The notes under the pieces were generated by a model that did not search any database, was not told where the DNA came from, and saw only the letters and a program-made list of their open reading frames with translations. The position numbers and the translations under genes were made by a program. 64,000 nt of DNA, taken from the NCBI GenBank assembly GCA_026168455.1, contig CM047429.1, forward strand, positions 50,351,027 to 50,415,026, in the 5' to 3' direction. How positions within the stretch are numbered: the stretch's first letter is position 1; every line of letters starts with the position of its first letter. Shown here one piece after another: positions 1 through 10,861 of the stretch. Origin of the DNA: Theocolax elegans. Lineage: Eukaryota; Arthropoda; Insecta; Hymenoptera; Cerocephalidae.

Positions 1-232
1 AGCTATCTGTTTGGACCTAGAGAAAGCATGCAACTTAGAATAGAAAACAAGAATACTCAAATTACTTGTTAAACATCAAATAATAGGTAACATGTACAAT
101 TTTATCAAAAATTTCCTTAACAACAGAAGCATAATAGTCCGAGTTGATAACGCACACCAACTAAAATCGAAAACAGAGTCCCCAGGGATCTGTAATTAGT
201 GTCATTCTTTTCTTAATAGTCATTTATGACAT
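1..232 (+). mobile_element. LINE reverse transcriptase fragment, 5' part (split by BEL1)
   Basis: Reading from base 2, the + strand encodes a non-LTR reverse transcriptase stretch: a DLEKA-like motif, then a PQGSVIS..LF..IYD motif typical of the Jockey/I superfamily. An in-frame stop follows about 13 codons in, so it is decayed. The frame stops at the BEL1 insertion and resumes at 8285-8290. The duplicated gacat lies at 228-232 and 8285-8289. The 5' part of the LINE lies outside the window. Confidence 0.85.
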
Positions 233-1560
233 TGTTGCGGATAAATGGAGGATAGTAGGGAATTGGTTAATAAACAGTCGGTGTTTCGCTTTCTTAAATT
301 CAGTTTTTTTATTCGCGAAAGTTAACACTGCCTTGCTTGGGCGTAAAAAACCTCACGGGTCAGAGGAAAAAGCCGGAGCAAGTTATTAATAATATTTTCT
401 TAAGACTCAGATTTGATTGATCGAGAAAGTGGAAAAATGGCTCGGTACTTTTCCGGTTTGATGCTATTGTTTAACTGACTTTTCCTCCCTCGCTTGAGGC
501 CTACCTAGCCTCCGACTTACCCCCACTTTCACTCTAAAGCGGGGGCGGAGGGTAGCTTCTTCGAGCCTCACCCGCTCAAGGTGTGGCCCTCCGACCTCCC
601 ACCACTTCCCCACTCATGCTAGCTCTGTCGCCTGACAGCCCTAGGTTCACCCTTTTCGAATATATCGAACAACTATTGGCCCGCACAACCGGGAGGTTCC
701 TCCCTTTTATTGGGGCCGAGATTTCTAGATGAACCTTTGCTTAAATTATTCAGCGTCCCGGCCATAGGCTAACGTTTCCGCGCCCACGCACGATAATTGG
801 AGCTTCCACTATGAGCGGGTTATCAAGTCGGAGGTTACAATAAATATTTACATAATCGAATGTTAATTATTGAGTCTTTTACTCAATTCCTTATTCCCAC
901 TTATCCCGTCGGTCAAATCAGAGTTTACAACATAAAAATTATCGCACAAACTATTTAATCGAAGATATTATTCCTTATCATAAAATTCTCGCATACAAAT
1001 TATTTGGTCGTAGATATAATTATTTATAACCTACACATTTGCTTGTATTGTATATACCGTTACACATAGGTGTATATATACATCATGTATACATATAAAC
1101 ACACGTACATACGTATCCATCTATGCGTACACATCTGGCATCTCGCAAAGAAGCCTTTATAATCTCTTACAGTCTTAAACTCTTTCAGGTAGATATGGTG
1201 GGCCGATGCCGAGCGCTCTTTCGTCTACCTTTTCTTTTCCAGGGCCTACCGAACTTTTTACTACTCAGCGTTCGAGCACGTTTCTAGCCTCAACCTTTTT
1301 CCCCTTTTTTTTTTATGGTCTCGCCGAATCGTAGGACTAACTAGTGGATTTTGCTCGCCTTCTGGTTAACACGTGAAAATCATGCGTTAATCTCTCGGGT
1401 CGAGTATTTGGGCTTCGTGTTATTTTTTCTATTTTTAAGGATTTGCAAAGGTCTCTTTATAGTTATAAAACAAAAAAAAAATTCAAGGATGCATTTAGTT
1501 TCTTGTAAAGCCGTCGTAAGGGAACTTTAATTACGGTTTGTTATTTTCCGTTCTCGACAT
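233..1560 (-). repeat. BEL1 3' LTR (minus-strand sense)
   Basis: 1328 bp, ends TGT...ACA, nearly identical to 6957-8284. It contains GC-rich pyrimidine tracts and an AT-rich stretch with TATA-like runs around 1050-1090. The flanking target duplication gacat lies at 228-232. Confidence 0.95.
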
Positions 1561-1571
1561 CCTCCCCCCAG
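1561..1571 (-). other. BEL1 polypurine tract
   Basis: On the minus strand the sequence TGGGGGGAGGA directly abuts the 3' LTR, the position and composition expected of the plus-strand DNA primer. Confidence 0.85.
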
Positions 1572-1589
1572 TCTAGAATTAATTTTATT

Positions 1590-4500
1590 CTAGACTTCCG
1601 AAGTATCGCATATTTTGATTAATCGGTGAGCTGCTCTCGTAAAATCATTTGTAGCGGTACGCACTTTCACGGTTCTAATTATCCCGTCCACGTTTGGGTA
1701 AACTTCAATAATTTTGCCCCTCTTCCATGTATTTCGCGGTGCCTGATAATCTATTATCAAAACGATATCTCCTACTTTGAATGGGCAGACGGGCAGATGC
1801 CACTTAGTTCGCGGAAGCAGCGTAGGTAAATATTCGCGAAGCCACCGTTTCCAAAAACGAAGCGCATAACTCTGTGCGATTTCAAAACGTTTTCGCGGAT
1901 TATTTACTTGTAAGTCGTATTTTAACAGTCTTAAATGTCCCGATGAGGCACCGATTAAAAAATGATTCGGAGTCAAAGCTTCTTCATCGCGCGGGTCTAC
2001 CGAAACGTGCGTGAGCGGGCGCGAATTGACTGAATGTTCAATTTCTACTAACAGCGTTGAAAGCACTTCCTCGGCTGGGACCTCATCACATAAAGTATAT
2101 TCTAGTGCCGCTTTTACTGATTTAATTAGTCTCTCCCAAGCTCCTCCCATATGTGGAGCGTTAGGAGGATTAAATTTCCATTTTATATGGTTTTTAAAGG
2201 CGTAATTTAATTGTTTCGACGTATCTATTCTAGCAATCGCGTCGCGTAATTTCTTATTTGTCTTAGTGAAATTTGTGCCATTATCGCTGTATAATGTCGA
2301 CGGAACCCCTCTTCTTCCCGCAAGCCTTTGAATCGCCATTATAGAAGAGTTTGCATCTAATGTATTTGCTAATTCTAAATGAATCGCTCTTGTGGTTAAG
2401 CAAGTGAATAGAACTCCCCACCGCTTTTCTCGGCGACGACCTATTTTTACGATTATTGGCCCGAAGTAATCTACCCCACAATGACTGAACGGCCTTTGCA
2501 GGTATGCCACTCGACCTCCGGGCAAGTCCGCCATGGGCGGGTTCTCCGGTTTTGCCCTGTGTAAACGACAAACGATACAATTCTTTGCGATCCACCGTAA
2601 TCTTGACCGCAAACCGATTATATAATATTTTTGGCGCAATTCGTTAATTATTGTCTCGTTATTCGCGTGGTAATATTTTCGGTGATAAAGAGATATTAAA
2701 TATTTAGTGGCATAATGTTCGGCGTCGAGAACGATCGGATTATTCTCGAATTCTGGATTAATCATGTTTGATACTCGACCCTTCGCCCTTAAAATACCTT
2801 CTTCGTCAATGAACGGTCTCAAATTAATTATTTTACTTCCTCTATGTAATGTTCTTTCGCTTTTAAGAGCTTCAAGCTCGTTCCGAAAGCAAGTTAATTG
2901 GATTTCGCGGAACCAGAATTTTTCTGCGAGTATTTTACTTTCGATAGGGTCGCTTATTGGTGTTTCTATTCGACGCCAACGATCTCCAAACTTTTTTAAT
3001 CGCCTGGCAGCGATTATCAGTCCCTCCCAGCCTAATAGTTTTGCTAACAAGGGAACAGGGGTCATCTTTTGTGCTACCGTAAAGTTTATAAATTCTTTCC
3101 GCGCCTCGAGATTGTCGATTTGATCTTTACTAATATTGTCTAACCTTTTAGGTTTCGGCCACAGTTCTACTTGTTTTAATAAAAATTCCGGTCCCTTAAA
3201 CCATCTATCACTATTTTGTAGAGGATTGTCCGACCAGCGCGTCGCGTCGTCCGCGGGGTTCATCTTTGTTGGTACCCAGTGCCATTCGCTTACTTTTGAC
3301 AGTTCGTTAATTTCGCCGAGACGATTCGCGACATATGTCTGTTTTTTATATGGATCTGAACTAATCCACTGCAAAACGGTGGTGGAATCTGACCAAAGGT
3401 ATTTTTCATTTATTTTTATATCGAGCTCATCTATTATAGTTTTTGATATTCGCGCACCCAGTACCGCGGCTTGTAGTTCTAAGCGCGGTATAGTCATTGG
3501 TTTAAGCGGTGCAACTCTAGTTTTCGCTAAAATTAACGATACGTAGACTTGGTTATCCGACGCTTCGGTACGTAAATAGGCAACGGCGGAAGATGCCTTT
3601 AAGCTCGCATCGCAAAATATATGTAACTGCGTTCTAGTATACTCAACTTTTAGCGGTATATAGCATCGCGGTACGCTACAGTCCTGAATCTTTTTTAGAT
3701 TATTAAGCCACGATGTCCAGTCTCTAAATTCTTCGTCACGAATTTTTGTGTCCCATTTAACGCCACTACGACAGATGTCTTGCATAATTAGTTTTGCGCG
3801 AATCGTAAAGGGAGATAATATTCCGAGTGGATCGTATACGGACATTACGATACTAAAAACCTGTCGTTTCGTCGGCTTTTCCTCTCCGCTCGCGATCTTT
3901 CTGGACGTTTTGTTAAGCCCCACGTTAAAACTTAGTCGATCTAGTTCTTTATTCCAATAAAGCCCCAATACTTTTTCGTCCTTATTACAAAGATCCAAGT
4001 TCACATCTTTAGTTACTTTATCGACTTCGTGAATTCTTTCGAGTGCTCGCGGATCGTTAGAGGCCCAACTATGCATAATAAGATTTGCTTCCTTATTAAT
4101 AGCGTGTACGTCGTATACTAAAGTTTGTATTTCTTTTAACGATTTCTTACTAGCTAAATAATCGTCCATGTAACTGTTTTTTATTATACTCGACGCCGCT
4201 TCCGGTTTCGACTTCCCGTATGTACTCGCGTTTTTATTTTTAACGTAGATCGCGTTCGTAGGAGAGCAGGTAGCTCCGAAGAGAACTCTCCGCATTTCAT
4301 AGATATCGGGGGATCTATTTCTCTCAGCTGCCCGCCATAAAAATCGTTGCGACCCGCAATCCTCGTCCCGAAGATTTATACGTAAGAACATATCTTTAAT
4401 GTCGCTTTTAACGCCGTATTGCCACACCCGAAAGCGAAGTAAAACGCCGACAAGAGACTCGAGCAAATCGGGACCGGTATCTAATAAGGAATTTAAACTT

Positions 4501-5483
4501 ACTCCCTCAGTTTTCGCGGCGGCATCAAATACCACCCTTACCTTTCCTGGCTTATTTATATTTTGAACTCCAAAATGAGGTAAATACCAAGTTCGCGTTC
4601 TTTTTTCTGTTCCCGTAATTTTAACAGCATATCCGGACTCGATGAAGCGATTCATTTCTGCGTAGTAGAGCGTCGCGTACGCGGGATCGCGATCTAGTTT
4701 CCTTTCGAGAGATATGAGCCTGTTGTATGCGGTCGCTCGACTATCGATTTTCGGTATCGATTCGTCTTTCCAGATAAGTCCTGTTTCCCATGTACTTCCT
4801 ATCTTTTTGGTAGTTTTTTCTAATATTTTATACGCTTTCTCAACCCTATTGTTTCTACGCGATGATTCTTTTACTCCCATATTATCTAAGTAAAAATAGT
4901 AATGAATTAACTCGTCTAATCTATCTGAATTATCTATAGTGTTTGTTTCTAAGTTATCCTGTAAACTAAAGACACGCCTAAGATTTTTATTATCAAACGA
5001 ATTTTCATTACTCTTTCCTATATAACCGTGAATGGTCCAGCCAAGAAGTGAGCGTGAGATCGCGAGCTCGGTGCCGTTTATTTGGCGACATTCTTCGGTC
5101 GCTATCATGCGTATGTTATCCTGTCCTAAAATTAAGCGAGGTCGCGCGTTATAATATGGTTTTATATTTATATTCTCCTTTCGATGAATATAATTCGTTA
5201 TCTCGCGCGAAATCGTTTGTGGTGGTATTTCTAAACTCGGCACGGTATAGATTCTTTTAACCTTTTCTTCACCACACACACTTGCCATTTTTAACTCAAT
5301 TTTCTCGCATTGCGCGGAGACTCCGCCCGATAAACCCTTTACCGTGATGTTAGTACGTGCCCCGACAATACCTAACTCGCGAGCTAGTTTTTTCTCTATG
5401 ACGCTTATAGTGGCACCTCCATCGATCAGAACGTACGTATCGAGAGAATGTCGCGGCCCGGAAACTCTAATAGGTACGATCAT
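1590..5483 (-). CDS. BEL1 Pol polyprotein (protease, RT, RNase H, integrase)
   Basis: 1297-residue open frame, full length for a BEL/Pao Pol. The N-terminus has a retropepsin-like active site (LIDGGAT, Asp21). The reverse transcriptase follows (DIKDMF near residue 362, YMDD at 438-441, Pao type), then RNase H (FCDAS near 622). A zinc-binding H2C2 segment follows (YHRKYYH...CIVC, about 930-980), then the integrase catalytic core: Asp in GVDYFG near 1003, Asp in YSDNGTNF near 1064, Glu in GGAWERL near 1112. The C-terminus matches the usual post-integrase domain (NSRPLTHV, then a VGDIVLI segment). The frame opens in phase with gag, 8 codons after the gag UGA. An AUG exists at 5483, but the protein may be made as a Gag-Pol readthrough product. 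No internal stop or frameshift is seen. Confidence 0.93.
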   Translation of the reverse strand: MIVPIRVSGPRHSLDTYVLIDGGATISVIEKKLARELGIVGARTNITVKGLSGGVSAQCEKIELKMASVCGEEKVKRIYTVPSLEIPPQTISREITNYIHRKENINIKPYYNARPRLILGQDNIRMIATEECRQINGTELAISRSLLGWTIHGYIGKSNENSFDNKNLRRVFSLQDNLETNTIDNSDRLDELIHYYFYLDNMGVKESSRRNNRVEKAYKILEKTTKKIGSTWETGLIWKDESIPKIDSRATAYNRLISLERKLDRDPAYATLYYAEMNRFIESGYAVKITGTEKRTRTWYLPHFGVQNINKPGKVRVVFDAAAKTEGVSLNSLLDTGPDLLESLVGVLLRFRVWQYGVKSDIKDMFLRINLRDEDCGSQRFLWRAAERNRSPDIYEMRRVLFGATCSPTNAIYVKNKNASTYGKSKPEAASSIIKNSYMDDYLASKKSLKEIQTLVYDVHAINKEANLIMHSWASNDPRALERIHEVDKVTKDVNLDLCNKDEKVLGLYWNKELDRLSFNVGLNKTSRKIASGEEKPTKRQVFSIVMSVYDPLGILSPFTIRAKLIMQDICRSGVKWDTKIRDEEFRDWTSWLNNLKKIQDCSVPRCYIPLKVEYTRTQLHIFCDASLKASSAVAYLRTEASDNQVYVSLILAKTRVAPLKPMTIPRLELQAAVLGARISKTIIDELDIKINEKYLWSDSTTVLQWISSDPYKKQTYVANRLGEINELSKVSEWHWVPTKMNPADDATRWSDNPLQNSDRWFKGPEFLLKQVELWPKPKRLDNISKDQIDNLEARKEFINFTVAQKMTPVPLLAKLLGWEGLIIAARRLKKFGDRWRRIETPISDPIESKILAEKFWFREIQLTCFRNELEALKSERTLHRGSKIINLRPFIDEEGILRAKGRVSNMINPEFENNPIVLDAEHYATKYLISLYHRKYYHANNETIINELRQKYYIIGLRSRLRWIAKNCIVCRLHRAKPENPPMADLPGGRVAYLQRPFSHCGVDYFGPIIVKIGRRREKRWGVLFTCLTTRAIHLELANTLDANSSIMAIQRLAGRRGVPSTLYSDNGTNFTKTNKKLRDAIARIDTSKQLNYAFKNHIKWKFNPPNAPHMGGAWERLIKSVKAALEYTLCDEVPAEEVLSTLLVEIEHSVNSRPLTHVSVDPRDEEALTPNHFLIGASSGHLRLLKYDLQVNNPRKRFEIAQSYALRFWKRWLREYLPTLLPRTKWHLPVCPFKVGDIVLIIDYQAPRNTWKRGKIIEVYPNVDGIIRTVKVRTATNDFTRAAHRLIKICDTSEV

Positions 5484-5504
5484 TAAAATCCCACGCTCCT
5501 GGGC

Positions 5505-5510
5505 CAGTCA
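5505..5510 (-). promoter_or_regulatory. In-frame UGA-CUG between gag and pol (candidate readthrough stop)
   Basis: Gag ends ..SEPTD then UGA CUG, and the same frame continues without another stop into Pol. A UGA followed by C is the leakiest stop context known in eukaryotes. BEL2 has UGA CUA at the matching place. Readthrough is inferred. Confidence 0.6.
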
Positions 5511-6839
5511 ATCCGTTGGCTCTGAACTCGAATAATCAGTAGATAGATTATTTATCTCGCGTATTGTTTCGGTGCTCGACTCGTCGCGTGAAGGTTTGTG
5601 TAGAATCGTATTATGTTTTTTCTTACATACATTGCAAGTTATTTGGCTTTTGCAAGTGTCGCGTCTATGGCCCTTTTTTAAACATACAAAACACAAATTT
5701 AATTCTTTTAGTATTTGCCATTTTCTATTCAATGACTCTTTAATCAAACTTCTACAAACACTAATATCATGCCCGATACGCTTACAATATAAACATTTCT
5801 TTTCTAAATTTATGTTCCTATCGCGTAGATCTTCGCGCGCAATCTGGTCAAAATTTGCGCAGACTACTTGTGCTCTGGTAGGCCCTGTCTGATTATGTCT
5901 TGGTCGTAGCGGATTATGTGTACATGCATTTGAATCTAAATCTAGTATTCCCGACATTAAGGCAAGCTCAGCCTCTTCATTTAAGAAATCCGCGAGCTTT
6001 TCTAAACTAGAGTTATCGGAATTTACATTGGCTGCATGTCTAGAGTACATCGTCAAAGTAGCGGTCGGCAGTTTGCTCGCCACATTATTTAATAATTCGG
6101 AATTGTACAAATATCCACCAATATTCAAAGTTTTTAACGCATCTATCGCGTTTTTTAATTTGGTCGCAAACTGCGCGATATTTAATTTCCCTGACTCTAG
6201 TTTAGGTAACTCGCGGATATCCCTCACAATTCTCTCGCCAACTCTATTTTTACTACCGTAGAATCGCTCTAAAGTTTCCATAATTCGGTCGGGATTGTTC
6301 GTAGTTCCAAGGACCATTTTCGCGGTTTCTCGCGCTTTCCCTTTCAAAGCTTTACTTAAACGCGCTATATTCTCCCGATCCGTAAAGTTAATCGCAGTTT
6401 CCCGGTACAATTCTTTGAAATGAATAAATTCAAGCGAGTCACCCTCAAATTCGGGTAGATTTTTCTTAAAAGACCGATTTCCCGACCGTGAATCGTTTTC
6501 GCTCGCAACGTCTCGAACTAACTTAATCATTTCTCTTATAGCGTCCGCTACGCTCGAGTTATTATTCGTTGGTACCTCTGTTGTGTCGTTTAGCGGCAAC
6601 GTCGATCTGTTTCCTCCGCTTGTGGAGGATTGTTGATCGTCTGTTTCCTCTTCCGAATTAGCGCGTGGATCCACCAAGATCGGACCCGTCGCGCGTTTCT
6701 GCCTTGGCTGCGGCACGGCTCTGGTCGGAGGATCAATCGGCTCGACTCGCGGACGTCCCCTAGAACGTTTCGCTGGTGGCGTTGGAACCTCAGGTTGAGC
6801 AGCTTCCGCGATGCTTTTCCTTCCTCTTTTAGGAGCCAT
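5508..6839 (-). CDS. BEL1 Gag (nucleocapsid-type zinc knuckles)
   Basis: The frame opens at 6869, but the Met at 6839 (MAPKRGRKS) is preferred because it aligns with the MPPKRKRS start of the BEL2 Gag; about 443 residues from there. The first ~80 residues are basic and Pro-rich, with nuclear-signal-like KRGRK and KRSRGRPR runs. A conserved capsid-like core follows (LPEFEGDSLEFIHFKELY, then RENIARL, then LERFYGSKN). The C-terminus has Cys/His zinc knuckles: CLYCKRIGHDISVC, CFVCLKKGHRRDTC and a CNVCKKKHNTILH finger. By family role it forms the particle and packages RNA. It ends at a UGA in phase with pol. Confidence 0.93.
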   Translation of the reverse strand: MAPKRGRKSIAEAAQPEVPTPPAKRSRGRPRVEPIDPPTRAVPQPRQKRATGPILVDPRANSEEETDDQQSSTSGGNRSTLPLNDTTEVPTNNNSSVADAIREMIKLVRDVASENDSRSGNRSFKKNLPEFEGDSLEFIHFKELYRETAINFTDRENIARLSKALKGKARETAKMVLGTTNNPDRIMETLERFYGSKNRVGERIVRDIRELPKLESGKLNIAQFATKLKNAIDALKTLNIGGYLYNSELLNNVASKLPTATLTMYSRHAANVNSDNSSLEKLADFLNEEAELALMSGILDLDSNACTHNPLRPRHNQTGPTRAQVVCANFDQIAREDLRDRNINLEKKCLYCKRIGHDISVCRSLIKESLNRKWQILKELNLCFVCLKKGHRRDTCKSQITCNVCKKKHNTILHKPSRDESSTETIREINNLSTDYSSSEPTD

Positions 6840-6937
6840 TTTGTTTGTTTCTTTTTCTTTTACAATCACTTACACCAATATGAACTGTCACTTTTAAGCA
6901 CTTCACGTTTCACAACTATCCTCTAATTATTCGTGTC

Positions 6938-6955
6938 TCCTCACCCGGGGCACCA
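6938..6955 (-). other. BEL1 primer binding site
   Basis: One base inside the 5' LTR the minus strand reads TGGTGCCCCGGGTGAGGA, which starts with the TGG expected opposite a tRNA CCA end. The tRNA was not identified. Confidence 0.7.
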
Positions 6956-6956
6956 A

Positions 6957-8284
6957 TGTTGCGGATAAATGGAGGATAGTAGGGAATTGGTTAATAAACA
7001 GTCGGTGTTTCGCTTTCTTAAATTCAGTTTTTTTATTCGCGAAAGTTAACACTGCCTTGCTTGGGCGTAAAAAACCTCACGGGTCAGAGGAAAAAGCCGG
7101 AGCAAGTTATTAATAATATTTTCTTAAGACTCAGATTTGATTGATCGAGAAAGTGGAAAAATGGCTCGGTACTTTTCCGGTTTGATGCTATTGTTTAACT
7201 GACTTTTCCTCCCTCGCTTGAGGCCTACCTAGCCTCCGACTTACCCCCACTTTCACTCTAAAGCGGGGGCGGAGGGTAGCTTCTTCGGGCCTCACCCGCT
7301 CAAGGTGTGGCCCTCCGACCTCCCACCACTTCCCCACTCATGCTAGCTCTGTCGCCTGACAGCCCTAGGTTCACCCTTTTCGAATATATCGAACAACTAT
7401 TGGCCCGCACAACCGGGAGGTTCCTCCCTTTTATTGGGGCCGAGATTTCTAGATGAACCTTTGCTTAAATTATTCAGCGTCCCGGCCATAGGCTAACGTT
7501 TCCGCGCCCACGCACGATAATTGGAGCTTCCACTATGAGCGGGTTATCAAGTCGGAGGTTACAATAAATATTTACATAATCGAATGTTAATTATTGAGTC
7601 TTTTACTCAATTCCTTATTCCCACTTATCCCGTCGGTCAAATCAGAGTTTACAACATAAAAATTATCGCACAAACTATTTAATCGAAGATATTATTCCTT
7701 ATCATAAAATTCTCGCATACAAATTATTTGGTCGTAGATATAATTATTTATAACCTACACATTTGCTTGTATTGTATATACCGTTACACATAGGTGTATA
7801 TATACATCATGTATACATATAAACACACGTACATACGTATCCATCTATGCGTACACATCTGGCATCTCGCAAAGAAGCCTTTATAATCTCTTACAGTCTT
7901 AAACTCTTTCAGGTAGATATGGTGGGCCGATGCCGAGCGCTCTTTCGTCTACCTTTTCTTTTCCAGGGCCTACCGAACTTTTTACTACTCAGCGTTCGAG
8001 CACGTTTCTAGCCTCAACCTTTTTCCCCTTTTTTTTTTTATGGTCTCGCCGAATCGTAGGACTAACTAGTGGATTTTGCTCGCCTTCTGGTTAACACGTG
8101 AAAATCATGCGTTAATCTCTCGGGTCGAGTATTTGGGCTTCGTGTTATTTTTTCTATTTTTAAGGATTTGCAAAGGTCTCTTTATAGTTATAAAACAAAA
8201 AAAAAATTCAAGGATGCATTTAGTTTCTTGTAAAGCCGTCGTAAGGGAACTTTAATTACGGTTTGTTATTTTCCGTTCTCGACA
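6957..8284 (-). repeat. BEL1 5' LTR (minus-strand sense)
   Basis: 1328 bp, near-identical partner of 233-1560. It is followed at 8285 by the second copy of gacat. Confidence 0.95.
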
Positions 8285-9999
8285 GACATGGTTAACTGCA
8301 TCACTTCTCCAGTCAAATGCACAATTTTTGCAGATGATATATTGCTATTCGTCCAAGGGAAAAACATCAAAACAAGCGAAAAACTTATTCAGCAATCCCT
8401 AAATAAAATCAACACCTTCGCAAATGAATCAGGCTTTAAATTCTCCAAAAATAAATCGCAAGCTATAGTTTTCTCAAAACAGAAAAAAACAGACTTAAAC
8501 TTAAATCTAAAAATTCATGAAAACAAAATCGAATCTGTGCAAGAAGTCAAAATATTACGACTTATCTTTGACTCTAGAATGACCTGGAAACCACATATAA
8601 CAAACCTTAGAAGACAATGTCTCCTCAGACTTAGTATCCTAAAAACGCTCACGACAAAAAATTGGGGAGCAAACCAACAAGTTTTAACAAACACATTTAA
8701 AGCAATTATCCAAGCTAAAATGGACTATGGCAGCATAATATACAGCACAGCCAAGAACAATATACTAAAAACTCTATACCCAATACTCAATACCTGTCTA
8801 CGAATTACTACAGGAGCATACAGAACGAGCCCTACGGCGAGTCTAATAAGTGAGGGTAAATTATTACCACTATATCTAAGAAGAGAAAAATTAGCTATCA
8901 AATATGTATTAAAATAATTCAACTCTCCTAAAAATCAAAACCATAACAGAATAATAAAATATATGAATAAAACACTAGAAGATAATATTAATATCAAAAC
9001 AGCAATTCCTTATTATCATAAAACTATAAACACATTAAAGGAAAACAAAATGGAACTAGAAAATATATAAACAGACAAAAATCCACCCCTACAGAACTAC
9101 AACAGCCAAGAAAATATTATAAACAAAGCAAATACTCCGAAACGAAATACAAACCTCATTTCCCAATCACAAACCTATATATCTAAACGTTAGACAAGAA
9201 CAAAATATGATTATAGGAGTAACACTATTATGAAACGAAGAGGTAATCTTATTAAAATTCCCAAACTGGCTAAACCATCAAGGAGCCATGGCAAGGCTAA
9301 TATTAGAAACGATAAATAATCTATACTACATAACAAACAATTTTATATTACACTTTTACTCCCCTCTTTTAATCGAGTCTCTACAAAATGTTTATCATAC
9401 TAAAGTTACAATAAATAAGCTAATTTCCAGTAAACTGCACCAAACAAGAAATGAAATCATTTTATGCCAATCTACATTACCAACAAATATAACAAACATA
9501 ACCGAAAAATACATAAAACTTGCTGTACAAATACAATGTTGTTCCCTTATCAAAATCTATAAAGAAGAATATTCAACTATCATCAAGAAAATCATAGAAG
9601 AAAAATGGAACAGTTACTGGAAAACTTGTCCCAAAAACATTCACCTCAAAGCAATCAAACCAAATATATATACGATTATATAACCTAGCGACAGATAATA
9701 CTTTCAATAAACTAGAACAAATTATCCTAACCAGGATACGCATTGGACACTCAAGACTTACACATGAACACCTACTTAAAAAAGCAGAGCACTTAAGAAA
9801 CACCAACGCTATGCACACAATAAACCAAACACAAAAGATAGATCATTTATTAAATCATTTATTAACACTAAAATTCTTAGAAGAAATCAAATGTTTAAAT
9901 CTAATTTAATAAACAATATAGATCATTGTATTATAACACCTATTACTATGTAAATACTGTTACAATGTAGAAACCTCAACATATGTATTATGCTCTGTA
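8285..9999 (+). pseudogene. LINE, 3' part of ORF2 (RT end, RNase H and C-terminal remnants)
   Basis: Continues the LINE frame broken at 232. An open stretch at 8288-8917 has the RT catalytic FADDILLF motif, then the thumb/connection typical of I/Jockey-superfamily LINEs (LRRQCLLRLSILK, MDYGSIIY, YRTSPTASL, LRREKLAIKYVLK). It stops at 8915. Downstream pieces in other frames resemble the remaining ORF2: a segment at 9288-9683 with KWNSYWKTCP and HLKAIKPN, and at 9705-9800 a run LTRIRIGHSRLTHEHLL like the LINE C-terminal region. Stops and frame changes show it is dead. A MITE at 10000 interrupts the 3' UTR. Confidence 0.85.
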
Positions 10000-10861
10000 C
10001 ACTGAGAGAAAGGAATATTTGAGTCAATTGACGTTTCTTAACAGTTAAGATCTGATAACTTAAATAGGAGCAAATGAATATTTCTTTGCAGTTAAGTATT
10101 ATTTCAATCAGTTCTTAACAGTTAAACTTTCATTCATTTCTATTTTGTGTTCAAAATTACAAAAGTCAAGTATATATTAACTGTTAATGCCTGAGATGTA
10201 ATTATTAATACACATTATTTCGTTACTTATTAATATTAATTTAATCTGATATAATTTTATTTATGTACAATTTTCTTTTGTACAATAATATTTATCCTCC
10301 CTACCTTATCGGCAATCGCGATTATAAGTAATAAATTTGTAAATAAAACAGTATGAGAAAAAGTAAGAGAAGAGGCGCTTTCATTTGTGTGCCGAAATTC
10401 AGATTAAAATTATATTGCGTTTTTGAGAAAAGTTTTACCAAAAATGTGCACCTTACCTCAACGAGGTGAAAAAATTTGATATTTTTGGTAAGACTTTTCT
10501 CGAAAACGCAATAATATTTTAATCTAAAATTCAGCACACAGTTAGATTGTCAATAAACGAAGGCGCTTCTTCTCTTATTTTCTCACATGCGGTTCTACTT
10601 TTTTATTAATTAATCATCATAAATTGAGTATGGAACCCCCTTAATATTAAATATTATCGTAACGTTTTATATACAAGATTGCATTCATTAACTGTTAAAA
10701 ATTATTTCTTTACAAAAACACAGTTCTAAAATTATCTAAAATCTTAATAGTTAAGAATTTCGTGTTAATATCAAAGAAATATATGTTTTGTTACAAGTCA
10801 ATGTAAATTTTTAGTAACAAATGCACAATGTCTTTCTCACAAATATTCCTTTCTCTCAGTG
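10000..10861. mobile_element. MITE family H, copy 1 (CACTGAGAG ends, TA duplication)
   Basis: 862 bp with inverted termini CACTGAGAGAAAGGAATATT and its complement, flanked by TA (9998-9999 and 10862-10863), inside the LINE 3' UTR. It holds several TTAAC(A/T)GTTAA palindromes and a central inverted repeat (10410-10510) pairing AAAAGTTTTACCAAAAATGT with its complement. It is uninterrupted, and serves as the empty-site reference for copies 2 and 3. No coding capacity. CACTG ends suggest a CACTA/EnSpm-type source. Confidence 0.85.

Larger units (their letters stand above)
233..8284 (-). mobile_element. BEL1: complete BEL/Pao LTR retrotransposon
   Basis: About 8.05 kb on the minus strand, bounded by two 1328-bp LTRs that begin TGT and end ACA, with a 5-bp target duplication gacat (228-232 and 8285-8289). 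Internal order in the minus direction is LTR, PBS, gag, pol, polypurine tract, LTR. Gag and pol are uninterrupted apart from one UGA between them. The LTRs are almost identical (564 A against 7288 G, plus a poly-T length change near 1310/8030), so the insertion is young. It is inserted into a LINE. By family knowledge BEL/Pao elements replicate through a cytoplasmic Gag particle; whether this copy is active cannot be seen. Confidence 0.95.

Noticed and set aside
2011..3960. Several + strand frames of 60-136 codons (for example 2764-3123, 3136-3546)
   Set aside because: Shadows of the minus-strand BEL1 pol gene.
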